Below, in pieces: positions 53,148 through 62,900 of a stretch of 64,000 bases of DNA. The DNA is from JAICMB01 sp035295125 (GTDB lineage: Bacteria > Acidobacteriota > Terriglobia > Bryobacterales > Bryobacteraceae), in the NCBI GenBank assembly GCA_035295125.1, contig DATGJP010000120.1, forward strand, positions 124,001 to 188,000, given 5' to 3'. The position numbers and the translations under genes were made by a program. Under the pieces are notes generated by a model, which had not been told where the DNA came from, searched no databases, and worked only from the letters and a program-made list of their open reading frames with translations. How positions within the stretch are numbered: the stretch's first letter is position 1; the number at the start of each line of letters is the position of its first letter.

Positions 53148-54398
53148 TCAGGGCCGGAGTTCGACGTCAAATTCGAAATAGCCTTGGTTATCAGCGGGTT
53201 TTCCGAGCCGGGGATTAACCGAAAACTCCGTCTGCCCGCGCTTTGTGCGCGTGATCAACGTGGTGTCCGAAGGCCCGCCACAGCCCTGGGTGCCGCGCGC
53301 GATGTCCCAACAGACGAATCCTCGGGCATTGCTGATGTCCAGGTGGCGATGCGAGCGATTCGGGATGGTCGCGCCCCACGCCGCGTTTGCCGGCAGCACA
53401 ACGTGAAAGCGCCCCGAACCCGCCGCCTCGACCGTCGCGCGCTCCGGCGTGCACAAATTCCGGTCCGGAAGGCATGCGGTGCCTTGCGAAGACACGCTTG
53501 AAGAAGCGAACGACACAGTCGAGGAAACGTCCGGTTTCGGGGCGGGCACAAAAGACCAGCTCAGGATGTCGTGATTCTCATAACCGCTGCCAGTCGATGC
53601 GGTAAACCCGATGTACGCCGACCCGTCCGCGTCGATGACGGTCGACAGGTCGACCGGCGAAGTGAGCACCGGCTTCACGGCTTTGTCCAGGAAAATGGAA
53701 AGGATCGGTGGCTGATACAGGACACGCGCCACATGAATGCCGCCATCTTTGAGGTGCGGCTTGAGCTTATGCACATAGGCGAGGCGAGGGGGCGGCCAAC
53801 TCATCGACGGCAGCCTTCCATTGGTGCACATGCTCACGTAGTTGTCAGACGGGTCGCCTAGCTCCGCATTGCGAAAGGTGTCGAAGAAGACCGCGATGCT
53901 ACGAGGAATCCCAGGACTGTTCATATCGCCACGTCCATCACCGAGGGCGAAGCCTCCGGAAGCGCCGCGTCCCGCGATGGCGGCCGACCCGGCATTCTGG
54001 AGAACGAAAGCGAAACCATCTGCTCCCGCTCCGGCGCCGCCCTCGCCGGTGAGTTGGAACCGGAATGTCGTGTCGAAGCCGTCACCGACTCGCTGCTTTT
54101 CGCCGTACCACGCGGCTCCCACGGACCACTCTGTGGCCGGCGTCAGCCGCAGCGTCTCGCCCTGGTACGTCGCCGAACCTGCCAGCCGAAGCCCCATCAA
54201 ACTGGGCTGCGAGCTGAGCGGCAGGCACAACGCCGTGATGAGCAGCGGCCAGACCCAAATAGGACGCTTATCTACCAGCCTTTCAAGAGAGTCGATGAAA
54301 TCTAAGCTGGCGCGGGCGGTATCGGCTTCTTCTGCGCGTTCTCGATGAAGTCCAAAGCCAACGGAAACCGCCTGCTCCGCCGTGCTTTTGGAGAGCAT
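53148..54398 (-). CDS. L-type lectin-like secreted protein
   Basis: A ~416-residue protein with a polar N-terminus (about 40 residues), a hydrophobic helix (IWVWPLLITALCLPLSSQ), and a legume-lectin-like beta-sandwich domain: DTTFRFQLTG, GADGFAFVLQNAG, AVFFDTFRN and AYIGFTASTGSGYENHDILSWSF. A C-terminal domain of ~120 residues follows (TVEAAGSGRFHVVLPANAAWG). L-type lectins bind carbohydrates. I place the start at the ATG at 54398, which leaves a 76-bp gap to the ExbD gene; an upstream in-frame start at 54515 would overlap it. The leader before the helix is unusual for a secreted protein, so the start may still be wrong. Confidence 0.7.
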   Translation of the reverse strand: MLSKSTAEQAVSVGFGLHRERAEEADTARASLDFIDSLERLVDKRPIWVWPLLITALCLPLSSQPSLMGLRLAGSATYQGETLRLTPATEWSVGAAWYGEKQRVGDGFDTTFRFQLTGEGGAGAGADGFAFVLQNAGSAAIAGRGASGGFALGDGRGDMNSPGIPRSIAVFFDTFRNAELGDPSDNYVSMCTNGRLPSMSWPPPRLAYVHKLKPHLKDGGIHVARVLYQPPILSIFLDKAVKPVLTSPVDLSTVIDADGSAYIGFTASTGSGYENHDILSWSFVPAPKPDVSSTVSFASSSVSSQGTACLPDRNLCTPERATVEAAGSGRFHVVLPANAAWGATIPNRSHRHLDISNARGFVCWDIARGTQGCGGPSDTTLITRTKRGQTEFSVNPRLGKPADNQGYFEFDVELRP

Positions 54399-54474
54399 CC
54401 GGAGTCCGCAAGATTTTGGGTCCACGGCAGGGCCGTGCGCGGGCGAGCCGCCAGATAAGACAAGCCTCACACCG

Positions 54475-54897
54475 CTAGCGTAGCGATTCCCGATGTTCCC
54501 CGGGCATGAGAGCAACGCGTGTCAGTCCGGCTCCTTTCGCAATGTCGATGACTTCGGCCACCTGGCTGAACTCGAGATCACCTTCCGCTCGGATGAAAAG
54601 GACACGATCCGCAGTGCCTCCAAAGATGCGCACAAAACGAGCATAGAGGTCGCTTATAGCCACTCGTTCCTGGTTAATCCGAACGGCGCGTTCGGGCAGG
54701 ACGGTGACGACAATATCGGTAGTGGGCGCCGGGGTTTGTGCGGATTGCGGCTCCTCCGGCACTAGCGTCTTTAAACCCTTCGGGGCGAGCGGCGTAATCA
54801 ACATGAAGATGATGATCAACACCAGAAGTACGTCGATCATCGGCGTGACGTTAATAGATGCAGTTTGCCGATCGGAAGAGCCGAGTAGCATTGCCAT
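54475..54897 (-). CDS. exbD: ExbD/TolR-type biopolymer transport protein
   Basis: A 140-residue inner-membrane protein with one helix near the N-terminus containing the proton-path aspartate (Asp22 in INVTPMIDVLLVLIIIFMLI), followed by a periplasmic domain (VVTVLPERAVRINQE, then RVLFIRAEGDLEFSQVAEVIDIAKGAG). ExbD/TolR works with an ExbB/TolQ partner to drive TonB- or TolA-type machines. No ExbB or TonB gene is adjacent, so this is an orphan ExbD. It precedes the lectin-like gene on the same strand. Confidence 0.9.
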   Translation of the reverse strand: MAMLLGSSDRQTASINVTPMIDVLLVLIIIFMLITPLAPKGLKTLVPEEPQSAQTPAPTTDIVVTVLPERAVRINQERVAISDLYARFVRIFGGTADRVLFIRAEGDLEFSQVAEVIDIAKGAGLTRVALMPGEHRESLR

Positions 54898-55250
54898 GCG
54901 ATCACCCTGGCTAATTGGACACGAGGTGATGGCGAGAAGTTCCCGCCCGATCCTGCCGCTATCGAGCGCCGGCCAGCCAATGCAACAAGGCAGTCAGCGT
55001 GTGAAATTTTCGCAATGCCGAGTTCCTGTTCCGTGCGCGCTGTCGCGATCTGGTCGGGGACGCCTCGACCCCCGATGGCGCGTTCTGCGCCGACACTCCC
55101 GTTGGGCGCCGCGTGCACCTTCGATTCTTCAGCGTGCCGAACAGGACCAGCTTACGGCTCGTCAGATTCACGACCGCATCCAGTTGCGTTCCATATTGGA
55201 TGACCGTTTTCTCCAATACAAGGTATAGGGAGCTTGCTTATTGTGATCTC
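54898..55250. other. Intergenic region, 353 bp, divergent
   Basis: Between the ExbD gene and the VOC gene, which point away from each other. No gene is recognised on either strand and no RNA fold or repeat was seen. Promoters for both genes must lie here. Confidence 0.4.
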
Positions 55251-55700
55251 ATGTGCCGAAACTTCTGTAGGGTATTGCTCTTCACCTTGTTGCTCAGTGC
55301 GCATGGGAACGCCGCGGACCAGCCCGTCTTGGTCAACACGTGCCTGATAACGAACCGCGTCAGCGAAATGGTCCGGTTTTACAAACGCGTCTTACGAGTG
55401 GAGCCGAGGCAGGTCAACGATCGCTATGCTGAATTTTCTACGGGTACCGGCGTGCTGGCGCTGTTCTCCGCCGAGGCCCAAGAAAGCTATATCCCAGGCT
55501 CAGCTCAGGCAGCGAAAAATCGGAGCGTCATTCTGGAATTCCACGTCCAAAACGTTGACGTTGAATATGAACGGCTCAGCACTTTCGTTGAGTCGTGGGT
55601 CAAGAAGCCAGCAACCACACCTTGGGGAACGCGATCCTTCTACTTTCGCGATCCGGATGGCAACCTCGTCGACTTTTGGATGCTGGTGCCAGGCAAATGA
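55251..55700 (+). CDS. Secreted VOC (glyoxalase-fold) protein
   Basis: A 149-residue vicinal-oxygen-chelate protein. The ATG at 55251 gives a signal peptide (CRVLLFTLLLSAHGNAADQP), then one VOC module: LVNTCLITNRVSEMVRFYKRVL, EFSTGTGVLALFSAEAQESYI, ILEFHVQNVDVEYERL and TPWGTRSFYFRDPDGNLVDFWML. VOC proteins bind metal and act in lactoylglutathione lyase, dioxygenase or resistance reactions; this one cannot be assigned. Export of a VOC domain is unusual since most members are cytoplasmic. Upstream in-frame starts lack a signal peptide. Confidence 0.78.
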   Translation: MCRNFCRVLLFTLLLSAHGNAADQPVLVNTCLITNRVSEMVRFYKRVLRVEPRQVNDRYAEFSTGTGVLALFSAEAQESYIPGSAQAAKNRSVILEFHVQNVDVEYERLSTFVESWVKKPATTPWGTRSFYFRDPDGNLVDFWMLVPGK

Positions 55701-55835
55701 CGTCAAGGCTTCTGCTTTCAGACCATGGCACGCTGCAGCATGCCATGCAGTTCAGTTTTGTCCGCTAAGGAAATCACTGATGCATACAGGATTTATGGCC
55801 GTAACCAAACCGCCCCATTCTGAATCTCACAGGAC

Positions 55836-58514
55836 ATGCGGCTCGTAGTGTCTCTCGCGGTAGTCTTGTCCCTGGATGCCCAAGTGAACGTCCTGACATG
55901 GCATAATGACAATGCTCGGACCGGACAGAACTTGAACGAGACGATTCTTACCCCGGCTACCGTGGATTCCAGCACCTTTGGTAAGCTTTTCGTGATTCCC
56001 GTGGATGGGAAGGTCGATGCCCAGCCGCTTTACGTTCCCTCGGTTGCTGTGCCCAATAAGGGAACGCACAATGTGCTCTACGTCGTCACGGAACACGACA
56101 GCGCATATGCGTTCGACGCGGACGACGGAACGCCGCTTTGGCATGTCTCGCTTTTGAATTCCGGCGAGTCAACCTCGGACGACCGTAGTTGCGGTCAGGT
56201 GACACCGGAGATCGGGATCACTTCAACGCCAGTCATCGATGTTCGGATCGGTTCCCATGGAGTGATGTATGTCGTCTCGATGTCGAAAGACGCCTCGGGC
56301 AGTTATCATCAGCGCTTGCATGCCTTGGATCTCATCACAGGTGGGGAACAGCTTGGTGGACCAGTAGAAGTTCAGGCCAGCTATCCCGGCGCTGGAAACT
56401 TCGATGGGAAACAGTACAAAGAACGGGCAGCTCTCCTGATCGCAAATGGCATCGTCTACACAAGCTGGGCCTCGCACTGCGATATTCCTCCATACACCGG
56501 CTGGGTGATCGGCTACGACGAAAGTACCCTGCAGCGTGTCACGGTCATGAACCTGACGCCGAATGGCAGCGAGGGTTCGATCTGGGCCTCAGGAGCGGGC
56601 CCGGCTGCAGATGCCTCTGGAACTATCTACCTCATGACAGCCAATGGAACATTCGACACAACGCTCGATAGTTCGGGGATGCCCTCTCGCGGCGATTTCG
56701 GAAATGCATTCGTGAAGCTCACACCCTCCGGCACGGCACTGTCCGTGACAGATTACTTCACCATGTCGAACACCGTTTCAGAGTCGGCCGCGGATGAAGA
56801 CTTGGGTTCCGGCGGCCTGATTTTGCTTCCGTCGCTCCAGGATGCGCAAGGCAATGCCCACGACCTCACGGTCGGCGCCGGAAAAGACGGCAACATGTAC
56901 GTAGTGGATCGCAACAACATGGGACACTTCCGAAAGGACAGCAACTCCATCTACCAGGATCTACAGGGTGCCTTGGGCGGCGTTTTTTCCACGCCGGCCT
57001 GGTTCAATGGAAGCCTGTATTATGCCTCGGTCGGCGGAAGGCTTATGCAGTTCGTGTTTCGGAATGGTGTTTTCGTCGAGAGCCCAACGTCCCAGTCGGC
57101 AACGACCTTCCCGTATCCGGGCGCAACTCCATCCATTTCCGCGAGTGGAAACTCGAATGGGATTGCCTGGGTGGCCGAGAATTCGAATCCCGCCGTGCTG
57201 CATGCTTACGATGCCGCGGATCTTTCGAAGGAGTTATACAACAGCAATCAAGCGGCGAATGGCCGCGATCATTTCGGTACAGGGAATAAGTACATCGTCC
57301 CGACTGTGGCGAATGGCAAGGTGTATGTAGCAACGACGAACGGAATTGGTGTTTTTGGATTAATCGCCGGCTTCCAGTTTGTGCCGGTGACGCCCTGCCG
57401 CATGGCTGACACGCGCAGTGCCACCGGGCCCTTCGGTGGACCAGCACTCATCGGAGGCACAGGCCGGACTTACGCCGTGCCGGCAAGCGCCTGTAACATT
57501 CCGGCAACCGCGGTAGCGTATTCGCTGAATATCACGGCGGTTCCACCCGGCCCGCTCTCGTATCTCTCCGTCTGGCCTGCTGGCCAGCCACAACCCTTCG
57601 TCTCCACCTTGAACTCCTTCGATGGCCGCGTTGTCGCCAATGCCGCGATTGTTCCCGCTGGCACGCAGGGCGCGGTCAGCTTGTACGCCAGCGACACTAC
57701 CGACGTCGTCATCGACATCAATGGCTACTTCGCTCCGTCGAAGACTCCAGGCAGTCTTTCGTTCTATAGCCTGACTCCGTGCCGGATTGCCGATACACGT
57801 AGCGCAGCGGGGCAGTTGGGCGGTCCATTCATCAGTGGCGGTTCCGCGCGCAATTTCCCCATCGCCTCCAGCCCTTGTTTAGGTTCGAATACGGCACAGG
57901 CGTATGCGCTAAACATCACGGTGGTGCCTCACCAGCCACTCGAGTATCTGGCTACGTGGCCGAGTGGCCAGGCACAGCCTTTCGTGTCGACTTTGAACTC
58001 CTCCGATGGAAGCGTTGTCGCCAATGCGGCGATCGTGCCTGCCGGTAGCAATGGAGCCATCAGCGTTTTTGCGACCGGCGACACCGACGTCATCATCGAC
58101 ATTAATGGATACTTCGCTCCGCCGGGCTCGCCCGCAGCGCGGTCGCTGTACACGGTGTCGCCGTGCCGGGTGGTAGATACACGGGGAGGGTTCAGTGCTC
58201 CGTTCGGGCCGCCCAGCCTGCCGCTCGGTGGATCGCGAAGCTTCCCTATTCCGACCGGAGCGTGTGCTGGCATTCCTGCTTCGGTACAAGCCTATTCGCT
58301 CAACGTCACGGTAGTGCCAAACGGTCCCTTGAGCTACTTGACTGCCTGGCCAACAGGATTGCCTCAGCCTGTTGTCTCCACGGTCAACTCTCCAGCCGGA
58401 AAGGTCGTGGCCAATGCCGCGATCGTGCGGGCTGGGACTAATGGTGCGATTACCGTGTTCGTGACCAACCCTACGGATCTGATCCTCGACATCAACGCAT
58501 ACTTCGCACCTTAA
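55836..58514 (+). CDS. Secreted PQQ-like propeller protein with three 128-residue repeats
   Basis: An 892-residue secreted protein. After a signal peptide (LVVSLAVVLSLDAQ) the first ~500 residues form a PQQ-like propeller starting VNVLTWHNDNARTGQNLNETIL. From residue ~509 to the end are three tandem 128-residue repeats, each with PCRMADTRSATGPFGGP-like and NGYFAP-ending blocks (TPCR motifs at 57390, 57774 and 58158, exactly 384 bp apart). The repeats have TDVVIDINGYFAP-type ends and resemble domains used in secreted and cell-surface proteins of soil bacteria; their function is unknown. Convergent with the 53-codon frame downstream, stops overlapping. Confidence 0.8.
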   Translation: MRLVVSLAVVLSLDAQVNVLTWHNDNARTGQNLNETILTPATVDSSTFGKLFVIPVDGKVDAQPLYVPSVAVPNKGTHNVLYVVTEHDSAYAFDADDGTPLWHVSLLNSGESTSDDRSCGQVTPEIGITSTPVIDVRIGSHGVMYVVSMSKDASGSYHQRLHALDLITGGEQLGGPVEVQASYPGAGNFDGKQYKERAALLIANGIVYTSWASHCDIPPYTGWVIGYDESTLQRVTVMNLTPNGSEGSIWASGAGPAADASGTIYLMTANGTFDTTLDSSGMPSRGDFGNAFVKLTPSGTALSVTDYFTMSNTVSESAADEDLGSGGLILLPSLQDAQGNAHDLTVGAGKDGNMYVVDRNNMGHFRKDSNSIYQDLQGALGGVFSTPAWFNGSLYYASVGGRLMQFVFRNGVFVESPTSQSATTFPYPGATPSISASGNSNGIAWVAENSNPAVLHAYDAADLSKELYNSNQAANGRDHFGTGNKYIVPTVANGKVYVATTNGIGVFGLIAGFQFVPVTPCRMADTRSATGPFGGPALIGGTGRTYAVPASACNIPATAVAYSLNITAVPPGPLSYLSVWPAGQPQPFVSTLNSFDGRVVANAAIVPAGTQGAVSLYASDTTDVVIDINGYFAPSKTPGSLSFYSLTPCRIADTRSAAGQLGGPFISGGSARNFPIASSPCLGSNTAQAYALNITVVPHQPLEYLATWPSGQAQPFVSTLNSSDGSVVANAAIVPAGSNGAISVFATGDTDVIIDINGYFAPPGSPAARSLYTVSPCRVVDTRGGFSAPFGPPSLPLGGSRSFPIPTGACAGIPASVQAYSLNVTVVPNGPLSYLTAWPTGLPQPVVSTVNSPAGKVVANAAIVRAGTNGAITVFVTNPTDLILDINAYFAP
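57360..58511 (+). repeat. Three tandem 384-bp coding repeats
   Basis: Exact 384-bp period (128 codons) within the propeller protein gene; units at 57360-57743, 57744-58127 and 58128-58511. The units are moderately diverged at nucleotide level, so the duplication is not recent. Confidence 0.85.
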
Positions 58515-58672
58515 TCCTGTCCGGGTTTGAGGCGAATGGCCGCCCAATCCACTAATTGACTCAGATCGCCAAACCGGTGGCAATACTCAGCCGCTTGGCG
58601 CAAAGCCCCAGGGCAGATTTCGACCACTGGGCCTTTGAACACGAAGGGCGCGTAAACGGGAATCGGAAGCAT
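58511..58672 (-). CDS. Small 53-residue protein coupled to the efflux operon
   Basis: A 53-codon reading frame whose ATG shares one base with the stop of the outer-membrane efflux gene (TGATG), the classic arrangement for translational coupling. The product begins MLPIPVYAPFVFKGP and contains ALRQAAEYCHRFGDLSQLVDW; it has two cysteines and is not a membrane protein. I do not recognise it. Its stop overlaps that of the convergent propeller gene. It could be a small accessory protein of the metal efflux operon, or a chance open frame; the even amino acid composition and the spacing favour a real gene. Confidence 0.5.
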   Translation of the reverse strand: MLPIPVYAPFVFKGPVVEICPGALRQAAEYCHRFGDLSQLVDWAAIRLKPGQD

Positions 58673-59934
58673 CAAAGCACGACCTCAGCTCCCACAGCCT
58701 GGTCGAGTTGGCTGCCTGCCGTCAGAAACGCGCCGATGAGGTTCAGGTAGGCCACCTGAATGCTCCGGTAGTCGCTCTGTGCCTGCAAAAAATCAAGCAG
58801 CGAAGCTCCGCCATGCTCATACGAGTACGAAATAATATCCCGAACTTCAGTGGCCTGTTTCAAATAGTCCGACTTATACGGCCGCAGTAGGGCGAGATTG
58901 CTGTTCAGCGTCGCATAGGCGGAGTCTACATCCCCGAAAACCTGGGCTTCAGTCGCATCGCGCGTTCGCTCAGAACGACTAATATCCAGCAGAGTCTTCT
59001 GCTTCTCGCCCTGATTGCGATCAAAGATACGCAGAGGAATACTCACGTTCACCCCGAAGTAGAAGGTCAACGGCGGGTTATGTGCGACGTCCACTCCAAA
59101 TGTCGGGTCGGTGGAACCGTTCGCAATCGCCAACTTATGATCGGTTTTCGCTTTCTCAATCGTTCGAACGGAGGCCTTCAGGTCAGGCCGGTTGTCCGCC
59201 GCCATCTGGCGCAGTCGAGTGAGCGGAGGAATGTCTTCTGTGAAATCGAAGGTCCCGGTCACATCGAACTGATCCACCGAGGTGCGATCGTTGAGCAGCG
59301 TTAACAACTGGATTTTTGCGGTGCGCAGATTTACCAGGGCGGTTTGGACGTCGGTCTCGAACTGTACGCGCTGCAACTTCAGGCGAATCAGATCCACCCT
59401 GGCAATGTCGCCCGCCTTTTGCCGGGCTTCGTTGATCGACAATAAGTTGTCGTAATAGGCGAGAGTCTCGCGAGCCAGGGCGAGCACCTGCTTGGCCTGC
59501 AGTAACTGCACGAATGTATTGCGCACGGTGAACACCATGGTGCGCTCCAGATCCTGTTGCTGCGACTCGGCGATATCGGTGGCCTGCCTGGCGCTCTCCA
59601 GGCGCAGTTCGCGTTTGTGCCCGCGCTCGTGCAAATAGCTGAACGAGTATATCGGCAGCGCGAACGCCAGGGGCCGATATGGGTTGCTCGTGAACGGTTG
59701 AAGCTGGTCCACTCCGACGGTTGCGTCCGGATTCGGCCGCAGGTACGCGGTCACCTCGTCTGCCCGCGATTCGTCAATGCCGATACGGCCCGCCTTCAGA
59801 GTGGGGTTCGTCGCGATGAACCGGTCGCGAATCTGCTGCCATGTAAAAACCTGTTGAGCCGTCGCCAGACGCGTCAGCGAGACCGCAATCAGAAATGTTG
59901 TGCACAGATGCCGTGAACGACAAATGCGCTGCAT
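58672..59934 (-). CDS. czcC: TolC/CzcC-type outer-membrane efflux protein
   Basis: A ~420-residue outer-membrane channel. From the ATG at 59934 (GGAGGT upstream) it has a signal peptide (HLCTTFLIAVSLTRLATAQQ) and the two OEP repeats of a TolC-type coiled-coil barrel: FIATNPTLKAGRIGIDESRADEV and later PPLTRLRQMAADNRPDLKASVRTIEKA. Paired with the RND pump and adaptor, it forms the outer-membrane exit of a tripartite efflux system. It starts 35 nt after the pump gene. The naming follows the heavy-metal type of the neighbouring pump. Confidence 0.88.
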   Translation of the reverse strand: MQRICRSRHLCTTFLIAVSLTRLATAQQVFTWQQIRDRFIATNPTLKAGRIGIDESRADEVTAYLRPNPDATVGVDQLQPFTSNPYRPLAFALPIYSFSYLHERGHKRELRLESARQATDIAESQQQDLERTMVFTVRNTFVQLLQAKQVLALARETLAYYDNLLSINEARQKAGDIARVDLIRLKLQRVQFETDVQTALVNLRTAKIQLLTLLNDRTSVDQFDVTGTFDFTEDIPPLTRLRQMAADNRPDLKASVRTIEKAKTDHKLAIANGSTDPTFGVDVAHNPPLTFYFGVNVSIPLRIFDRNQGEKQKTLLDISRSERTRDATEAQVFGDVDSAYATLNSNLALLRPYKSDYLKQATEVRDIISYSYEHGGASLLDFLQAQSDYRSIQVAYLNLIGAFLTAGSQLDQAVGAEVVL

Positions 59935-59969
59935 ACTACCTCCAATTTGAATGGTCGTTTCGAGGGGCG

Positions 59970-62900
59970 TCATACCTGAAGCACGTCGCCATCGCGCGCC
60001 ACGAGCGCATAGAGCACGGGCGCCAGGAACACCGACAGAAGTAAACGCGAGAGAAGACCGCCGACAATAACGATGGCGAACGGCTTTTGCGAGTCGCTGC
60101 CGATGCCGGTGGACATGGCAGCCGGCAGCATGCCAAGGCAGGCAACCAGGGCCGTCATCATGATGGGCCGCAGCCGCAGGACTGACGCTTCCAGCGTGGC
60201 CGTCATGGTGTCGCGACCTTCCAGCCGAAGCTTGTTAATGAACGAATATAAGATCACGCTGGTCTGCACCGCGACGCCCATCAGCGCAATGAAACCCAAC
60301 ATTGACGACACGCTGAAAGTCGTGTGCGTCATCCACAACGCCAGCAGACCGCCGACTGGCTGCGTAAGAAATACGCTCAGCAGGATGATGGCTGGGAATT
60401 TCAGGTTGCCGTACAGCGCGAACAGGATCAGGATGATCAACAGTGCCGTCAGGGGCAGAATAAACTTCATCTGGGAGCGCGCGGCAAGATAATCTTTGTA
60501 CTCGCCGCCCCAATCGAACCGGTAGCCGATGGGCAGGTGCACCGCCGCTTCCACCTTGCTCCGCGCTTCTCCGACCGCGCTTGCAAGGTCGCGGCCCTCC
60601 ACGCTGAACTGCACGCCAACGTAGCGCTCGTTTTCTTCGCGATAAATAAATGATGCGCCATTCTCGACCCGTATGCTGGCGAATTGGCTGAGGGGCAGAT
60701 ACTGACCGTCCGGAGTTGCCACCAGGAGGTTCTTGATCGCATCCATGTTCTTGCGAAAGGGTTCCTGCAGGCGTACTTCGAGGTCGAATTGACGCTCGCC
60801 CTGGATTACCTGCGAGGCGGCCGCACCGCCGATGGCGGTTTCAATCAGTGTATTGATATCGCTGACGTTCAGGCCGAAGCGCGCCATCTTGGCGCGGTCA
60901 GGCTCGATAATCAAGCTGGGCTGGCCAAGCTCGCGCACCAACGTGATTTCAGTCACGCCCGGGATCTTGGACAGAATATCCCTGGCCTCGGTAGCCTTCT
61001 GTTGCAGCGTATTCAGGTCACTTCCAAAAATCTTCACCGCCAGGGCGCTCTTCAGGCCTGTCTCCGCTTCGTCGACGGCATCCTCGGCGGGCTGCGTGTA
61101 ATTGAAGATGACGCCAGGAAATGAAGAGAGCTTCTTCTGAATGGCTTCGATCAGTTCAGGCTTTGTGTGGATAGCGCCGCTCCAGGCGGGGTCCCCGTAT
61201 GGCTTGAGGCCTACATAGAATTCGTTATTGAAAAAGCCGGTCGGATCGGTGCCGTCGTCAGGACGCCCGAGTTCGTTCCCCACGGTCGTCACCTGCGGAA
61301 ACCCAAGCAGGATATTCCGAATCTCGGGGGATAGTTTGCTCGCGTCTTCAAAAGATATGGTGTAAGGCGTCGTGGCTCGAACCCACAGTGCGCCTTCGTC
61401 CAGGTGCGGCATGAACTCGCCACCGATCAAGGGAATCAGAAGCAACGATGCGCCAAATACGGCAATGCAGGCCACAACAGTCGCGATGCGGTGCCGCAGA
61501 CACCAATCGAGCGACCGGCCGTATCCGTTCTTGAGCGCTTCGTAGGCCCGCGCTCTGGGCTCGTGCACATGCTTTTTCAGAAAATATGCGCACAGGACCG
61601 GCAGCAGCGTGAGCGAACAAAGCAGCGCCCCCAGCAGCGCGAAGGACATTGTGTCCGCCATGGGCGCGAACAGCCGGCCCGACGGACCCTGCAGAACGTA
61701 AATTGGAAGATAGCCTGCGATAATTACGGCGACCGCGTAGAAGATTGGCCGCTCGACATCGTGCGCGGCCACGCGAATGACATTCACCAGGTTGTATTCC
61801 TGGTCCTTTCTCTCCGCCAGTTCGCGAAATATGTTTTCCACCATGACCACGCCGCCGTCCACGATGATTCCGAAATCGATCGCTCCGATCGAGAGCAGGT
61901 TCGCGGGGATATGCCGCCAGTCGAGACAAATGAAGGCGAACAGCAGCGCGAACGGAATCGTCACCGCGACGATTAGCGCAGTGCGCACGCTGAACAGCAT
62001 AAGCCCGAGGATTACCAGGACCAGAAGCATGCCGCGCAACAGGTTGCGCTCAACCGTCTTCGTGGTTTCATCAATGAGTTGGTGGCGATCGTAAAACGGG
62101 ACCACTTTCACGTCGGGAGGCAGGACATTCCTGTTCAAGTTCTGCGTAACCTGCTCCACGCGCTTGAGCACGACCTGCGCCTGCTCGCCAACGCGCATCA
62201 GGATGACACCCTCCACAGCGTCGTCGTGGCGCATGAAGCCGAACTGCCCGAGACGAACCGCGTGTCCGATCTCCACCTGGGCTACATCGTGCACGTACAC
62301 GGGAATGCCGGTGTGCACGCCCAGCACGATATTGCCGATGTCCTGGGTATTTCGCACCAGTCCCAGGCCACGAACATAATAAAATTGCCCGCCTTGCGAG
62401 TAGAACCCCCCACCAGCGTTGGCGTTATTGCCTCCCAGTTGCTGGACGACCTGGCTCACGGTAATTCCGTACGCGAAGAGCTTATTGGGGTCGAGCAGCA
62501 CCTGGTACTGCATCGTTAGTCCCCCGAGGCCCGAATCGTCGGCCACGCCGGGAATGCCGCGATAGGCGCGCTCGAGAACCCAATCCTCGATCGTCTTGAG
62601 ATCCTCCAGGCTACGGTCCGGGCTCTGAACCACATATCGATAAATCAAGCCGCTTGGACTGAACAAAGGCGATAGTTTCGGCGACACTCCAGCCGGCATC
62701 TGCGCATTTGTCACGCGCTCGAAGGCCTGCTCGCGCACGAAGTACGGATCGGCATCGTAGTTGAAGTTCATCTGCACCGACGAAAGCCCGTACAACGAAA
62801 TCGAACGGAGCGAGTCGAGCTTGGGAATCCCGTTCATTTCAATTTCGATCGGGATCGTCACCAGCCGCTCCATCTCCTCAGCGGCGTGGCCGGGCCATTG

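Noticed and set aside
54898..55216. Small minus-strand open frames upstream of ExbD
   Set aside because: They have an Arg/Ser-rich composition typical of out-of-frame GC-rich DNA and no ExbB-like helices, so they do not supply the missing partner.
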